A stretch of 64,000 nt of DNA from Bradyrhizobium macuxiense. GTDB taxonomy: Bacteria; Pseudomonadota; Alphaproteobacteria; Rhizobiales; Xanthobacteraceae. Location of the stretch: positions 1 to 64,000 of the forward strand of contig NZ_VITY01000014.1 of the NCBI RefSeq assembly GCF_007993935.1. The letters run 5' to 3'. Both the position numbers and the translations under genes were made by a program. The notes below the pieces were generated by a model that saw only the letters and a list, made by a program, of their open reading frames with translations, was not told the DNA's origin and did no database searches. Shown here piece after piece: positions 18,985 to 28,369 of the stretch. The stretch's first letter is position 1, and every line of letters begins with the position of its first letter.

Positions 18985-20370
18985 GTGAGATCCAAGGTTA
19001 TCGGTGCGCTATCGATTGCGGTCGCTGCGGTCGGCCTGTTTGCCGCAACTGCACCCGCGCTGGCCCAGGGCAAGACGATCACCGTCTGGTGGGGCAAGGG
19101 ATTTTACAAATCCGAAGACGACGCACTGCTCGAGACGATCAAGAAATTCGAGGCCAAGACCGGCATCAAGGTCGAACTGTCGCAATATGCGATCCAGGAC
19201 ATGATTCCGAAGACGGTCGCCGCGCTCGATTCCGGCACCGTGCCCGACGTCGCCTATTCCGACACCTACGACGTGCAGGCCCAGGGCAAGTGGGCCTATG
19301 AGGGCAAGCTCGAGGATCTCTCCGACATCATGCTGCCGATGAAGGACGCCTTCGCGCCGAACACGCTGGAAGCGGCGCTGCTCTACAACGACGTCACCAA
19401 GAAGAAGTCCTATTACGGCTTCCCGCTGAAGCAGCAGAGCATGCACGTCCAGATCTGGGGCGACATGCTGGAGAAGGCCGGTTTCAAGGCCGCCGACATC
19501 CCGACCAAGTGGGAGGACTACTGGACGTTCTGGTGCGATAAGGTGCAGCCGGCGATCCGCAAGGCGACCGGCCAGCGCATCTACGGCGTCGGCCAGCCGA
19601 TGGGCGTGGAATCCACCGACTCGTTCCAGTCGTTCTACACCTTCATGGACGCCTACCACGTCAAGCTGGTCGACGATGACGGCAAGCTCCTGGTCGACGA
19701 TCCCAAGGTGCGCGACGGCCTGATCCACGCGCTCAAGGACTACACCGACACCTACATCAAGGGCTGCACGCCGCCGTCCTCGACGACCTGGAAGGACCCG
19801 GACAACAACGTCGCCTTCCACAACAAGACGATCGTGATGACCCATAATTTCACGATCTCGATCGCGGCGAAGTGGTTCGAGGATTCCACCAACCCGGCGC
19901 TGACCGACGCGCAGCGCGCCGCCGGCAAGCAGGCCTATGAGCACGACATCATCACGGCGTCGTTCCCGAAGGCACCGGACGGCTCGACGATCCGCTACCG
20001 CTCCGACGTCAAGACCGGGCTGATCTTCGCCAACGCCAAGAACAAGGCCGAAGGCAAGCAGTTCATCAGCTTCCTGATGCAGGAAGACAACGTGCGGCCC
20101 TATATCGAAGGTGCGCTCGGCCGCTGGTTCCCGGTGACCAAGGCCAGCCAGGCGAGCCCGTTCTGGCAGGCCGACCGGCATCGCAAGGCGGTCTGGAATC
20201 AGTTCACCGGCGGCACCACGCCGTTCGACTTCACCAAGAACTGGAAGTTCACCATCCTGAACAACGAGAACGTCTGGGCCAAGGCCATGAACCGCGTCGT
20301 CAGCGAGAAGGTGCCGGTGGACAAGGCCGTCGACGAACTGATCGCCCGTATCAAGCAGGTCGCGGGGTAG
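18985..20370 (+). CDS. Sugar ABC transporter, substrate-binding protein
   Basis: This 461-residue periplasmic binding protein belongs to the CUT1 (family 1) group. The GTG at 18985 is chosen over the ATG at 18970 because GGGAG lies six bases upstream and the product then starts directly with a signal peptide (VRSKVIGALSIAVAAVGLF to ALAQ). The mature protein begins KTITVWWGKGF and has IKVELSQYAIQDMIPKTVAA and an ALDSGTVPDVAYSDTY stretch typical of these proteins. Two permease genes follow after a repeat element; no ATPase gene is present. The sugar is unknown. Confidence 0.9.
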   Translation: MRSKVIGALSIAVAAVGLFAATAPALAQGKTITVWWGKGFYKSEDDALLETIKKFEAKTGIKVELSQYAIQDMIPKTVAALDSGTVPDVAYSDTYDVQAQGKWAYEGKLEDLSDIMLPMKDAFAPNTLEAALLYNDVTKKKSYYGFPLKQQSMHVQIWGDMLEKAGFKAADIPTKWEDYWTFWCDKVQPAIRKATGQRIYGVGQPMGVESTDSFQSFYTFMDAYHVKLVDDDGKLLVDDPKVRDGLIHALKDYTDTYIKGCTPPSSTTWKDPDNNVAFHNKTIVMTHNFTISIAAKWFEDSTNPALTDAQRAAGKQAYEHDIITASFPKAPDGSTIRYRSDVKTGLIFANAKNKAEGKQFISFLMQEDNVRPYIEGALGRWFPVTKASQASPFWQADRHRKAVWNQFTGGTTPFDFTKNWKFTILNNENVWAKAMNRVVSEKVPVDKAVDELIARIKQVAG

Positions 20371-20407
20371 AAGTTGCGAAACCGGCCGTCGCGGCACAGT
20401 TCATTGG

Positions 20408-20545
20408 TCGTCCCTGCGAAAGCAGGGCCCCATACGCCGCGGCGGTCATTTTGAATGATGCTGGTCATCGGCTTTCGTGCGACAACGAAGGCTGGTGGCT
20501 TTGGGTCCCTGCTCCGTGCGCAACTGCGCACTAGGCAGGGACGAC
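20408..20545. repeat. Repeat element inside the sugar ABC operon
   Basis: The arms CGTCCCTGCGAAAGCAGGG (left) and GCAGGGACGAC (right, 20535-20545) are inverted copies of the element at 14385-14507. It fills the space between the binding-protein and first permease genes, so the mRNA would carry a long hairpin there. Confidence 0.7.
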
Positions 20546-20576
20546 AGCGTAGGTACAGGCGACATCGAGTAACCGA

Positions 20577-21446
20577 ATGGCGATCACGCTCTCCGCATCC
20601 GACACCCCCTCGCCGCCACTGTCGGCGCGGCTGTCGCCGCCGCAGGTCTGGGGCATCGTGCTGCTCGCGCCCTATTTGCTCGTGTTTCTCGCCTTCGTGG
20701 TCTATCCGGTCGGCTACGGCCTGTGGCTGGCGCGCCAGCCGGCGAGCTATGTCGCGCTGTACAACGACCCGATCTTCGCGCGCGCCGCGGTCAACACGCT
20801 GATCTTCCTGGTCATCGGCATCAACATCAAGATGCTGATCGCTCTGTTCCTGTCCGGCTTCTTCGCCCAGCAGCGGCCCTGGATCAGGTGGCTGTCGGTC
20901 ATCTTCATCCTGCCCTGGGCGGTGCCGTCGATCCCGACCATCCTGTCGGTGCGCTTCATGCTCAATCCCGAATGGGGCGTGGTCAACCAGTTGATCTTCA
21001 AGTTCACCGGCGACGACGGCCCGAACTGGCTGAACGATCCGGCGGTCGCGCTGGCGATGGCGATCGGCGTGCACATCTGGAAGTCGCTGCCGTTCTGGAC
21101 GCTGATCCTGCTGACCGGACGGCTCGCCATCTCGCACGACCTGTACGAGGCCTCCGACGTCGACGGCGCCAATTGGTGGCAGAAATTCCGCTACATCACC
21201 TGGCCGTCGATGCAGACGCTCTACATCACCTGCACGCTGCTCTCGATGATCTGGACGCTGGGCGACTTCAACAGCGTCTATCTGCTCACCGGCGGCGGGC
21301 CCGCCGACCTCACCCACGTGCTGTCGACGCTGGGCATCCGCTATCTCAGGCTCGACCAGCTGTCGCTGGCGATGGCCTCGATCGTCTGCGCCATGCCGTT
21401 CGTGCTGCCGCTGGTCTATTTCATGATGAAACGGTTGTCGCGATGA
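20577..21446 (+). CDS. Sugar ABC transporter permease (MalF type)
   Basis: This 289-residue membrane protein has six predicted helices, starting with VWGIVLLAPYLLVFLAFVVY. The cytoplasmic EAA loop that docks to the ATPase is YEASDVDGANWWQKFRYIT near residue 190. Such permeases pair with a MalG-type partner, encoded next, to form the channel of a CUT1 importer. It overlaps the next gene by four bases (ATGA), so the two are co-translated. Only a weak ribosome binding site precedes the ATG. Confidence 0.9.
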   Translation: MAITLSASDTPSPPLSARLSPPQVWGIVLLAPYLLVFLAFVVYPVGYGLWLARQPASYVALYNDPIFARAAVNTLIFLVIGINIKMLIALFLSGFFAQQRPWIRWLSVIFILPWAVPSIPTILSVRFMLNPEWGVVNQLIFKFTGDDGPNWLNDPAVALAMAIGVHIWKSLPFWTLILLTGRLAISHDLYEASDVDGANWWQKFRYITWPSMQTLYITCTLLSMIWTLGDFNSVYLLTGGGPADLTHVLSTLGIRYLRLDQLSLAMASIVCAMPFVLPLVYFMMKRLSR

Positions 21447-22294
21447 AGCTGCCCACCCTCCGCGAAGTCGGCACCGAAGCCAAGCTGCTGTTGATCGGCA
21501 TCCCCGTCTTCATCTGGACCATGATTCCGATCTACCATATGTTCGTGTTCGCGATCTCGCCGAAGGAGGACGCGTTCTCCGGCAAGCTATGGCCGGCGCA
21601 TCCGACCTTCCACAATTTCTCGATCGTGTTCCACCAGCAGCATTACTTCCTGCGCGACTTCTGGATCCAGTTCTGGAATTCGACCGTGATCGCGCTCGCG
21701 GTCGGCGCGCTGACCTTGTTCGTCGCCACCGCCGCCGCGTTCTCGATCTCGCGGCTGCGCGTGCCGGGCGGCCGCGCCGTGATGAACATGGCGCTGTTCA
21801 CCTACTTCATCCCGGCGGCGTTCCTCGCCGTGCCGATGTACCGCACCATGGGTACCTACGGCCTGCTCAACAATCACTGGTCGCTGATCCTGGCGATGGT
21901 GACGATTGCCGCGCCTTACGCGATCTGGGTGCTGAAGCAGGCTTCCGACAAGCTGCCGGTCGAGCTCGACGAGGCCGCGACGATGGACGGCGCCACCACG
22001 CTGCAGCTGTTCCGCCTGGTCTATGTGCCGCTGATGATGCCCTCGCTGGTCGCGGTCGGCACCTACGCGATCCTGCTCGCCTGGAACGAATATCTCTACG
22101 CGTTCCTGCTGCTGTCGAAGGACACCGACATCACGCTGCCGGTCGCGCTCGGCAACTTCCTCGCCGCCGACGATTCGCCGTGGGAGCTGTTGATGACCAC
22201 CGGCTTCATCTACGCGCTGCCGCCGGCTGCGGTCTACTACGCCTTCAAGCGCTACATGGTCGGCGGGCTGACCGCGGGCGCCGTCAAGTCGTGA
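21443..22294 (+). CDS. Sugar ABC transporter permease (MalG type)
   Basis: This 283-residue membrane protein begins MKLPTLREVGTEAKLLLIGI and has six predicted helices. The EAA loop DEAATMDGATTLQLFRLVYV lies near residue 180 and the MalG-like end is GFIYALPPAAVYYAFKRYMV. It forms the channel with the preceding permease. No ATP-binding gene follows; a repeat and an oppositely oriented polyamine-type transporter come next, so the energising subunit must be encoded elsewhere. Confidence 0.9.
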   Translation: MKLPTLREVGTEAKLLLIGIPVFIWTMIPIYHMFVFAISPKEDAFSGKLWPAHPTFHNFSIVFHQQHYFLRDFWIQFWNSTVIALAVGALTLFVATAAAFSISRLRVPGGRAVMNMALFTYFIPAAFLAVPMYRTMGTYGLLNNHWSLILAMVTIAAPYAIWVLKQASDKLPVELDEAATMDGATTLQLFRLVYVPLMMPSLVAVGTYAILLAWNEYLYAFLLLSKDTDITLPVALGNFLAADDSPWELLMTTGFIYALPPAAVYYAFKRYMVGGLTAGAVKS

Positions 22295-22334
22295 CGGCCT
22301 CAGAACCGAAGCTCTACAGACTGAAATAGCCGTC

Positions 22335-22523
22335 GTCAGGGTGCAGCATCCGGCCTTTTCACCCCGTCACCCTGAGGAGCCGCGAAGCGGCGTCTCGAAG
22401 GGTCGACGGCCCGGCTGCTGGCCGCGCATCCTTCGAGGCTCGCTCCGCTCGCGCCTCCAGCGACAAAGGCGAAGCCTTTGCGCGGGAATGACGGGTCGAT
22501 GCTCGTCATTGCAATGACGGTCG
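22335..22523. repeat. Bradyrhizobium-type intergenic repeat
   Basis: The stretch contains CACCCTGAGGAGCCGCGAAG, a GGCGTCTCGAAGGGTCGACG segment, CATCCTTCGAGGCTCGC and a palindromic GTCATTGCAATGAC. These strings are familiar as dispersed repeats between genes in Bradyrhizobium and Rhodopseudomonas. It separates two convergent transporter operons. Confidence 0.65.
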
Positions 22524-23339
22524 TCAGAGCGGCGCGGCGCTCTCGGCCTGCGAACTCGACAGCTTCGAGGCGAACGAGGCGATCACGATGACCACAGCGA
22601 TCATCGCGATCACCAGCGTGCAGATCGCGTTGATCTCGGGTTTCACGCCGAGCCGGACTTCTGAATAGATCCGGATCGGCAGCGTCGCCGAGCCCGGCCC
22701 GGTGGTGAAGCTCGCGATCACGACGTCGTCGAGCGACAGCGTGAAGGCCAGCATCCACCCCGCCACGATCGCCGGCACGATCAGCGGCAGCGTCACCATC
22801 AGGAACGCGCGCACCGGATCGCAGCCGAGGTCCATCGCGGCTTCCTCCAGGCTGCGATCGAGCGCGGTCAGGCGCGACTGCACCACGACGGTGACGAAGC
22901 ACATCGTCAGCGTGGTATGGGCGATCGTCACGGTCCAGAAGCCGCGCTCGGCGTTCAGCGCCACGAACAGCAGCAGCAGCGACAGGCCGGAGATCACCTC
23001 GGGCATGACCAGCGGCGAATACAGCATGCCGGAGAACAGCGCCCGCCCGCGGAACCGTTCGCCCCGCGCCAACCCGACCGCGGCCAACGTGCCCAACAAG
23101 GTCGCCAGCGTCGCCGACACCGCGGCGACCGACAGGCTCATCCAGGCGGCGTCAAGCATGGCGCGGTCGTTGAAGAACTCGTGGTACCAGCGCAGCGACC
23201 AGCCGCCCCACACCGTCACCAGCCGCGAGGCGTTGAAGGAGTAGATCACGAGGATGACGATCGGCAGATAGAGGAACGCCAGCCCCGCCGCCAGCGAGGT
23301 CATGTTGAAGCGCGTCAATCTGGTCGCGGCGCGCGCCAT
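22524..23339 (-). CDS. Polyamine-type ABC transporter permease (PotC type)
   Basis: This 271-residue membrane protein has six predicted helices (LAAGLAFLYLPIVILVIYSF first). The EAA loop LEEAAMDLGCDPVRAFLMVT is followed by a LPLIVPAIVAGWMLAFTLSL stretch with the family mark SLDDVVIASFTTGPG. The start at 23339 overlaps the preceding stop by one base (TGATG). It is the third gene of a potA-potB-potC-like operon. Substrate is inferred only from family; spermidine, putrescine or another amine is possible. Confidence 0.88.
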   Translation of the reverse strand: MARAATRLTRFNMTSLAAGLAFLYLPIVILVIYSFNASRLVTVWGGWSLRWYHEFFNDRAMLDAAWMSLSVAAVSATLATLLGTLAAVGLARGERFRGRALFSGMLYSPLVMPEVISGLSLLLLFVALNAERGFWTVTIAHTTLTMCFVTVVVQSRLTALDRSLEEAAMDLGCDPVRAFLMVTLPLIVPAIVAGWMLAFTLSLDDVVIASFTTGPGSATLPIRIYSEVRLGVKPEINAICTLVIAMIAVVIVIASFASKLSSSQAESAAPL

Positions 23340-24253
23340 CAGCGGCCCGCTTCCAGTTGCCGCCGTTGCAGGCGGTCGTAGAGCACGAGCGGCGGCACCA
23401 GCAAAAGCAATAGCGCGACCGCCGCGGCGGACGCGACCGGCCAGTCCTTGTTGGTGAAGAACTCGAGCCACAGCGTCTGCCCGATCATCAGCGTATTGGA
23501 GCCGGCGAGCAGGTCGGGGATCACGAACTCGCCGACGATCGGAATGAAGCAGAGCAGCGCGCCGGCGCCGACGCCCGGCAGCGACAGCGGAAACGTCACC
23601 AACCAGAACGCCTGCCGCGGCGAGGCGCCGAGATCCCCCGCTGCTTCCAGCAGCGAGGCATCCATCTTCGACAGCGTCGCATAGAGCGGCAGGATCATGA
23701 ACGGCAGATAGGAATAGACGATGCCGAGATACATCGCGCTGTCGGTCGACAGCCAGACCACCGGTGCGGAAACGATGTGCAGCGTGAGGAGAACCTGGTT
23801 GAGCAGGCCGTCATGCTGCAGGATGTTGATCCAGGCATAGATGCGGATCAGGAACGAGGTCCAGAACGGAACGATGACGAGCATCATCGCGACGCCCTGC
23901 CAGCGCTGCGGCAGCCGCGCCATGCCATAGGCGATGGGATAGCCGATCAGCAACAGGATCAGCGTCGAGGTCGCGGCCACGACGAGGCTGCGTAGATAGG
24001 ACAGGATGTACAGATTGTCCTGCAGCAGCAGGCGGAAATTGTCGAACGACAGTTGCGCGAACGCGGCAGCCAGCGCCGCACGGCCCTCGGCGAAATCGAA
24101 CACCGGCGTATAGGGCGGCTGCGCGATCGCGGTCTGCGACAGGCTGATCTTCAGCACGAAGCCGAACGGCACCAGGAAGAACAGCACCATCCAGAGGTAG
24201 GGTGCAATCGCGGCGAGCCGCGCCGGCCGGGCGAAGATGCGGCGCGCGCTCAT
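23339..24253 (-). CDS. Polyamine-type ABC transporter permease (PotB type)
   Basis: This 304-residue membrane protein starts MSARRIFARPARLAAIAPYL. Its EAA loop is LEAAGDLGASPRQAFWLVTF, and FIPIVGEFVIPDLLAGSNT is the typical PotB loop. The ATG at 24253 overlaps the ATPase stop by four bases, which sets the start and shows translational coupling. It forms the channel with the PotC-type subunit. Confidence 0.88.
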   Translation of the reverse strand: MSARRIFARPARLAAIAPYLWMVLFFLVPFGFVLKISLSQTAIAQPPYTPVFDFAEGRAALAAAFAQLSFDNFRLLLQDNLYILSYLRSLVVAATSTLILLLIGYPIAYGMARLPQRWQGVAMMLVIVPFWTSFLIRIYAWINILQHDGLLNQVLLTLHIVSAPVVWLSTDSAMYLGIVYSYLPFMILPLYATLSKMDASLLEAAGDLGASPRQAFWLVTFPLSLPGVGAGALLCFIPIVGEFVIPDLLAGSNTLMIGQTLWLEFFTNKDWPVASAAAVALLLLLVPPLVLYDRLQRRQLEAGR

Positions 24254-25413
24254 TGCTCCAGCACCAGGCAATCGTCGGCGGTGAACCACGCCACCACGCG
24301 CTGACCGGCGAGATAGGCATCGACATCGAGCCGCGCAGTGTTGGCCATCGACGAGCGCACCACCGCGCCGGATTCCAGCTTCACCCGATAGCTGGTGATG
24401 CCGCCGAGATAGTTGACGTCAATGACGACGCCCTCAAGCCGGTTGATCGCCTGCGATGCGCCCGCATCCGTCGCCGGCGCGCGGCGCGACAGCTTCACCT
24501 TCTCGGGGCGGATCGCGACGCTGACGACCTCCTTGGTCACCGGCGGCCACAGTTCGCTGACCGCGAGCGCACCAGCTTCCGTGGTGGATACCGTCAGGCG
24601 GCCGCGGTCGCGGGCGGTGACCTGGCCGTTGAACAGGTTGATGTCACCGACGAACTCGGCAATCCAGCGCGAGGCCGGCGCCTCATAGAGATTGCGCGGG
24701 GTTGCGACCTGCACCAGCCGGCCGGCGTCCATCACGCCGATGCGGCCGGCCATCGTCATCGCCTCCTCCTGATCATGGGTAACGATGATGAAGGTCATGC
24801 CGAGCCGGCGCTGCAGCTCCATCAACTCGCCTTGCGTGCTCTCGCGCAGCTTCTTGTCGAGCGCGGCGAGCGGCTCGTCGAGCAGCAGCACCTGCGGCCG
24901 GCGCGCCAGCGAGCGCGCCAGCGCCACGCGCTGCCGCTGGCCGCCGGAGAGCTGGTCCGGCTTGCGCTTCTCGAGCCCCTCGAGCTTGACCAGCGCCACC
25001 ATCTCCGCGACGCGGGTTGCGATATCCTTGCGCGCCATGCCGGCGCGCTTCAGCCCGAAGGCGATGTTGTCGCGCACCGACAGATGCGGAAACAGCGCGT
25101 AGTTCTGGAACATCATGTTGACGGGCCGCTCGTGCGGCAGCACCTGGGCGATGTCGTTGCCGCCGAGCAGGATGCGGCCCTCGTCCGGCGTCTCGAAGCC
25201 CGCGAGCATGCGCAGCAGCGTGGTCTTGCCGCAGCCGCTCGGGCCGAGCAGCGCGAAGAATTCGCCGGCGCGGATGTCGAGCGAGAGCTTATCGACCGCG
25301 CGGAAATTCCCGAACGACTTGGCGACGCCCTCGATCCGCAGCAGCGGCATGTCCGACACGGCCGGTTCAGGCAACGGCTTTGCCGCCTCCGCACTCGCTT
25401 CGCCCGATGTCAC
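24250..25413 (-). CDS. Polyamine-type ABC transporter ATPase (PotA type)
   Basis: This 387-residue protein has an ABC domain at about residues 22-260: Walker A GPSGCGKTT, Q-loop MMFQNYALFPHLSV, signature LSGGQRQRVALARSLA, Walker B VLLLDEPLAALD and H-loop IVTHDQEEA. The C-terminal TOBE region (about 280-387) contains VAIRPEKVKL. A GTG at 25413 is used; an internal ATG (MPLLRIEG, 25350) is possible. It is the first gene of the operon. No binding-protein gene is found upstream or downstream, so the matching PotD is elsewhere. Confidence 0.9.
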   Translation of the reverse strand: MTSGEASAEAAKPLPEPAVSDMPLLRIEGVAKSFGNFRAVDKLSLDIRAGEFFALLGPSGCGKTTLLRMLAGFETPDEGRILLGGNDIAQVLPHERPVNMMFQNYALFPHLSVRDNIAFGLKRAGMARKDIATRVAEMVALVKLEGLEKRKPDQLSGGQRQRVALARSLARRPQVLLLDEPLAALDKKLRESTQGELMELQRRLGMTFIIVTHDQEEAMTMAGRIGVMDAGRLVQVATPRNLYEAPASRWIAEFVGDINLFNGQVTARDRGRLTVSTTEAGALAVSELWPPVTKEVVSVAIRPEKVKLSRRAPATDAGASQAINRLEGVVIDVNYLGGITSYRVKLESGAVVRSSMANTARLDVDAYLAGQRVVAWFTADDCLVLEQ

Positions 25414-25778
25414 GTCAAGAAGCCCCGATTCCCGGAAGGTCCAATCCTGGCGGCAAGCTAGCGGCGGATCGCCACCGGCTCAACCGCCTCACGGACGTCT
25501 CCCGCAATATTGTCGGCGTCGGCGCCTCTGGGGGGCGTGTACTCATCGACGCGTGGCGTCGGCTTTGAAGTACAAACCGGAAGACACTTGCTCAGTCTGA
25601 ACCTTACCGCTTTTGACCCGTTGCGGAAGTCGCGCCCGCTTCATTCAAAATTGAGCATTCTGCGCGGTAAAGGTTGCCGCAACTCCTTTTACAACCTAAT
25701 CGTGCTTAAGCGGCCCCATAGTCGACGGGTGCCGCGCGAAAGGGCGATGTCCGCCGCCGGCACCTGGGGTCCAATCAC
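25414..25778. other. Non-coding gap before the unknown gene pair
   Basis: No gene is seen. The left part should hold the promoter of the leftward transporter operon and the right part that of the rightward unknown pair. GC falls toward the right, marking the border of the lower-GC unit. Confidence 0.5.
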
Positions 25779-26384
25779 ATGAAGCGAAAGCTTGTTTGGA
25801 GCAGCGCTCTAAGCGGGATCGTTCTTGCCGTCGCTGCAACAATTTGTGCCGCATCGATTAGCCATGCGCAGCCCGGACCACTTAAACCGGTGGCTGTGAT
25901 TTTGCCAGATGTCGCGCTGCTCATTCATGGACCTTCCGGTGAATACTCCTACAAATTGACGAGTACAGCGGATGATTCCGTCACGCTCGAAGAATTTGAT
26001 GATCGACGAATGCGTCTTGAGATCCGTCAGATACCAGACAAGAAGTGCATCTTTGTCTCTACGAGCCAGGAGAGGGATGGGTTCGATGTAATGCAATTAG
26101 ACTTTACGAAATTCGACGGGACTTATCAGCTTTGGGAAGCTTGCAGAGGGGCGGCGTCTGCTCCTCCTGAAAATCGGTGCACCTACTCTCTTCATTTCAG
26201 TTCGGAGAAGCAGGCGTTTTGCGATTACCGGTTTTCAAAACTGGACTTTGATTTGAATAAGACACCGTTTCCTGAGGATGCCTGCCACTCTTACGCGCTC
26301 GGTGCGCGAGAAAAGAAGTTCTATACCAAGTACATCGACGCTTTTGAGCGCATCAAGGAGCAATGTGGGGGTAACAGCCGATGA
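25779..26384 (+). CDS. Secreted protein of unknown function
   Basis: I do not recognise this 201-residue protein. It begins with a clear signal peptide (MKRKLVWSSALSGIVLAVAA to ISHAQ). The mature part has six Cys (in KKCIF, EACRG, NRCTY, AFCDY, EDACH and EQCGG), which could form disulfides in the periplasm. Codon use is less GC-biased than in neighbouring genes (many ATT, TTT, GAT), suggesting later acquisition. Its stop overlaps the ATG of the next gene (ATGA), so the two form one unit. Confidence 0.7.
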   Translation: MKRKLVWSSALSGIVLAVAATICAASISHAQPGPLKPVAVILPDVALLIHGPSGEYSYKLTSTADDSVTLEEFDDRRMRLEIRQIPDKKCIFVSTSQERDGFDVMQLDFTKFDGTYQLWEACRGAASAPPENRCTYSLHFSSEKQAFCDYRFSKLDFDLNKTPFPEDACHSYALGAREKKFYTKYIDAFERIKEQCGGNSR

Positions 26385-26887
26385 CCGAACGAGAGCAGAA
26401 GCTCCTGATCGCACTCGTCAAGATGGTAAGTCAGTATCTTGACGAACACGGCGACGAAGTCGACAGCATCTCCGAAAGCGCGGGCGAACATGCCCTCGAA
26501 GTTCTCGCTGACTTCGGGCTTATGGAGGCTCTGAATACTCGTTTTGGCCGTTGGACCGAGAAAGGAAAGCGGTTTCGGCGTGATGTAGCCGGAATTCCCG
26601 ACAGGCAGGCAATGCCGGCAACGGGCAGTCGCGTGCAGTTACGTGGCGTAGTTACGCGAAGTTTGGAAGAGCTTGCTCCGCTTGCTGCGGAGGTTGCAGC
26701 CAACGCAGACTTATTGAAGCGATTTGAAGATGTGGCATTTGGGGACGACAGTCGCCGCACCTATGAGGTTGCTCAAGAGATTAATGCCTATGTTCGAACA
26801 TTCTATCCGTCTCTGACAGACCATGAGGGCTTGAAGGTGCAACTGGTCCTCGCCGATATGATCGGCCGCCGCCAAGGAAAGTTCTAG
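26381..26887 (+). CDS. Cytoplasmic protein of unknown function
   Basis: I do not recognise this 168-residue protein. It is predicted soluble and mostly helical: MTEREQKLLIALVKMVSQYL, an EHALEVLADFGLMEALNTRF helix, a short basic link, and a second helical part with RSLEELAPLAAEVAANADLL. It has no signal or membrane segment. It starts four bases before the end of the secreted protein gene. A secreted Cys-rich protein translated together with a cytosolic partner could be an export or effector-immunity pair, but nothing proves it. Confidence 0.65.
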   Translation: MTEREQKLLIALVKMVSQYLDEHGDEVDSISESAGEHALEVLADFGLMEALNTRFGRWTEKGKRFRRDVAGIPDRQAMPATGSRVQLRGVVTRSLEELAPLAAEVAANADLLKRFEDVAFGDDSRRTYEVAQEINAYVRTFYPSLTDHEGLKVQLVLADMIGRRQGKF

Positions 26888-27043
26888 TGTGGAGCCAAGG
26901 TCCGCAGTTGGCCCAACTCGGACCTCCGGCGATATCGGCTCTTGCGATGCCATTGAGGGCTAAGCGGACGTAAGCCCCGAAGGGCTCGTTGCCTTTATGA
27001 GTACATGCCTTAGACTTCGCAGCCGAACTCGGGAGGACAACCG

Positions 27044-28354
27044 ATGATTTGCGACCGCTACGGCCTGCCGCTGACCACCAGTTCGGACCGCGCCGCCGCG
27101 TATTATGTCGATGGCGTCGATCGCATGCTGGCGGCGCTGCACGGCGCCGACGCAGCGTTCGAGGCGGCGATCGCCGAGGACCCGGATTTCGCGCTGGCCC
27201 ATCTCGGCCGCGCCCGCGTCCACCAGCTCAACATGGAAGGCTCCACGGCCCGCGCCAAGGCCGGCGATGCGCGGCAGCTCGCGGCGGCCGCGACGTCGCG
27301 CGAGCGTCAGCACATCGAGATCATTGCGTCGGTGATCGAGGGCCAGGGCAAGAAAGCGATGACAGCGGCCGAACAGCATCTCACCGAATATCCGCGCGAT
27401 GCGCAGATACTCTCGCTGTTGCTCGGCGCCTTCGGCCTCTACGCCTTCTCCGGCCGATCCGACCATGACGCGGCGCGGCTCGCCATCTCCGAGCGTTATA
27501 TCAGCGACTATGGCGACGATTGGTGGTTCCTCACCTATCTCGGCTGGTCGAAGACCGAGGCCGGCGATCTCGTCTCGGGCCGCGCCATCACCGAACGCGG
27601 CTATGCGCTGAAGCCCGAGAATGCCGGCGCCGCGCACGCGGTGGCGCATGCGCTGTTCGAGCAGGGCGACGCGGCGGAAGGCCGCAGCTTCCTCTCCGCA
27701 TGGCTGCCGGCGAATGACCGGACGAGTTTCCTGCAGGGCCATCTCGCCTGGCACCTCGCCTTGATCGCGATCGAGGAAGGCGACGCCGACGGCGCGCTCG
27801 ATATCTACGAGCAGCACATCAAGCCGGCGGGCCGGCCCTACCCGCCGCTCAATATCTATACCGACACGGCTTCGCTGCTGTGGCGGCTGTCGGTCGCCGG
27901 CAAGGCAGGTCTCGAGGCGCACTGGCAGGATGTTGCCGCCTATGGCGACGGCTATTTCCCGAAGGCCGGCGCGCATTTCGCCGACGTCCACCACGCGCTG
28001 GTCGCAGCCACGACGAACAACGATGCGCTCGAGGCGCGGCTCGCCGAGATGGCGGCGCGCGATGCCGACGGCAAACTGGCGCCGGGCCCTGCCGCGATCG
28101 GCCTCGGCCGCGGCATCGCGGCCTTCGCGGCCGGCGATCATGACGGCGCCGTACGCATCCTGGCGCCGCTGATGCCGGAGCTGGTGCGGATCGGCGGCAG
28201 CCATGCGCAACGCGAATTGTGGGAGGACACCTTCATCGTCGCGTGCCTGCGCGCCGGCCAGGGCCGCCAGGCAACGAGCCTGATCGCGGACCGGCTGCAT
28301 CGCCGTCCATCCCGGCGCGACCTTGCCTGGTCGCAGGAGGCAGCGCGGCAATAG
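27044..28354 (+). CDS. Tetratricopeptide protein, TTC38-like
   Basis: This 436-residue protein resembles the TTC38 family: it starts DRYGLPLTTSSDRAAAYYVD, has TPR-like helix pairs throughout (DAAFEAAIAEDPDFALAHLG; RGYALKPENAGAAHAVAHAL) and an HFADVHHALVAA motif near residue 310. No catalytic motif is seen and the function of the family is unclear. GGGAGGA lies about eight bases before the ATG, a strong start. It stands alone between the lower-GC pair and glpD. Confidence 0.8.
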   Translation: MICDRYGLPLTTSSDRAAAYYVDGVDRMLAALHGADAAFEAAIAEDPDFALAHLGRARVHQLNMEGSTARAKAGDARQLAAAATSRERQHIEIIASVIEGQGKKAMTAAEQHLTEYPRDAQILSLLLGAFGLYAFSGRSDHDAARLAISERYISDYGDDWWFLTYLGWSKTEAGDLVSGRAITERGYALKPENAGAAHAVAHALFEQGDAAEGRSFLSAWLPANDRTSFLQGHLAWHLALIAIEEGDADGALDIYEQHIKPAGRPYPPLNIYTDTASLLWRLSVAGKAGLEAHWQDVAAYGDGYFPKAGAHFADVHHALVAATTNNDALEARLAEMAARDADGKLAPGPAAIGLGRGIAAFAAGDHDGAVRILAPLMPELVRIGGSHAQRELWEDTFIVACLRAGQGRQATSLIADRLHRRPSRRDLAWSQEAARQ

Positions 28355-28369
28355 CCGGCCGCTGTTCTC

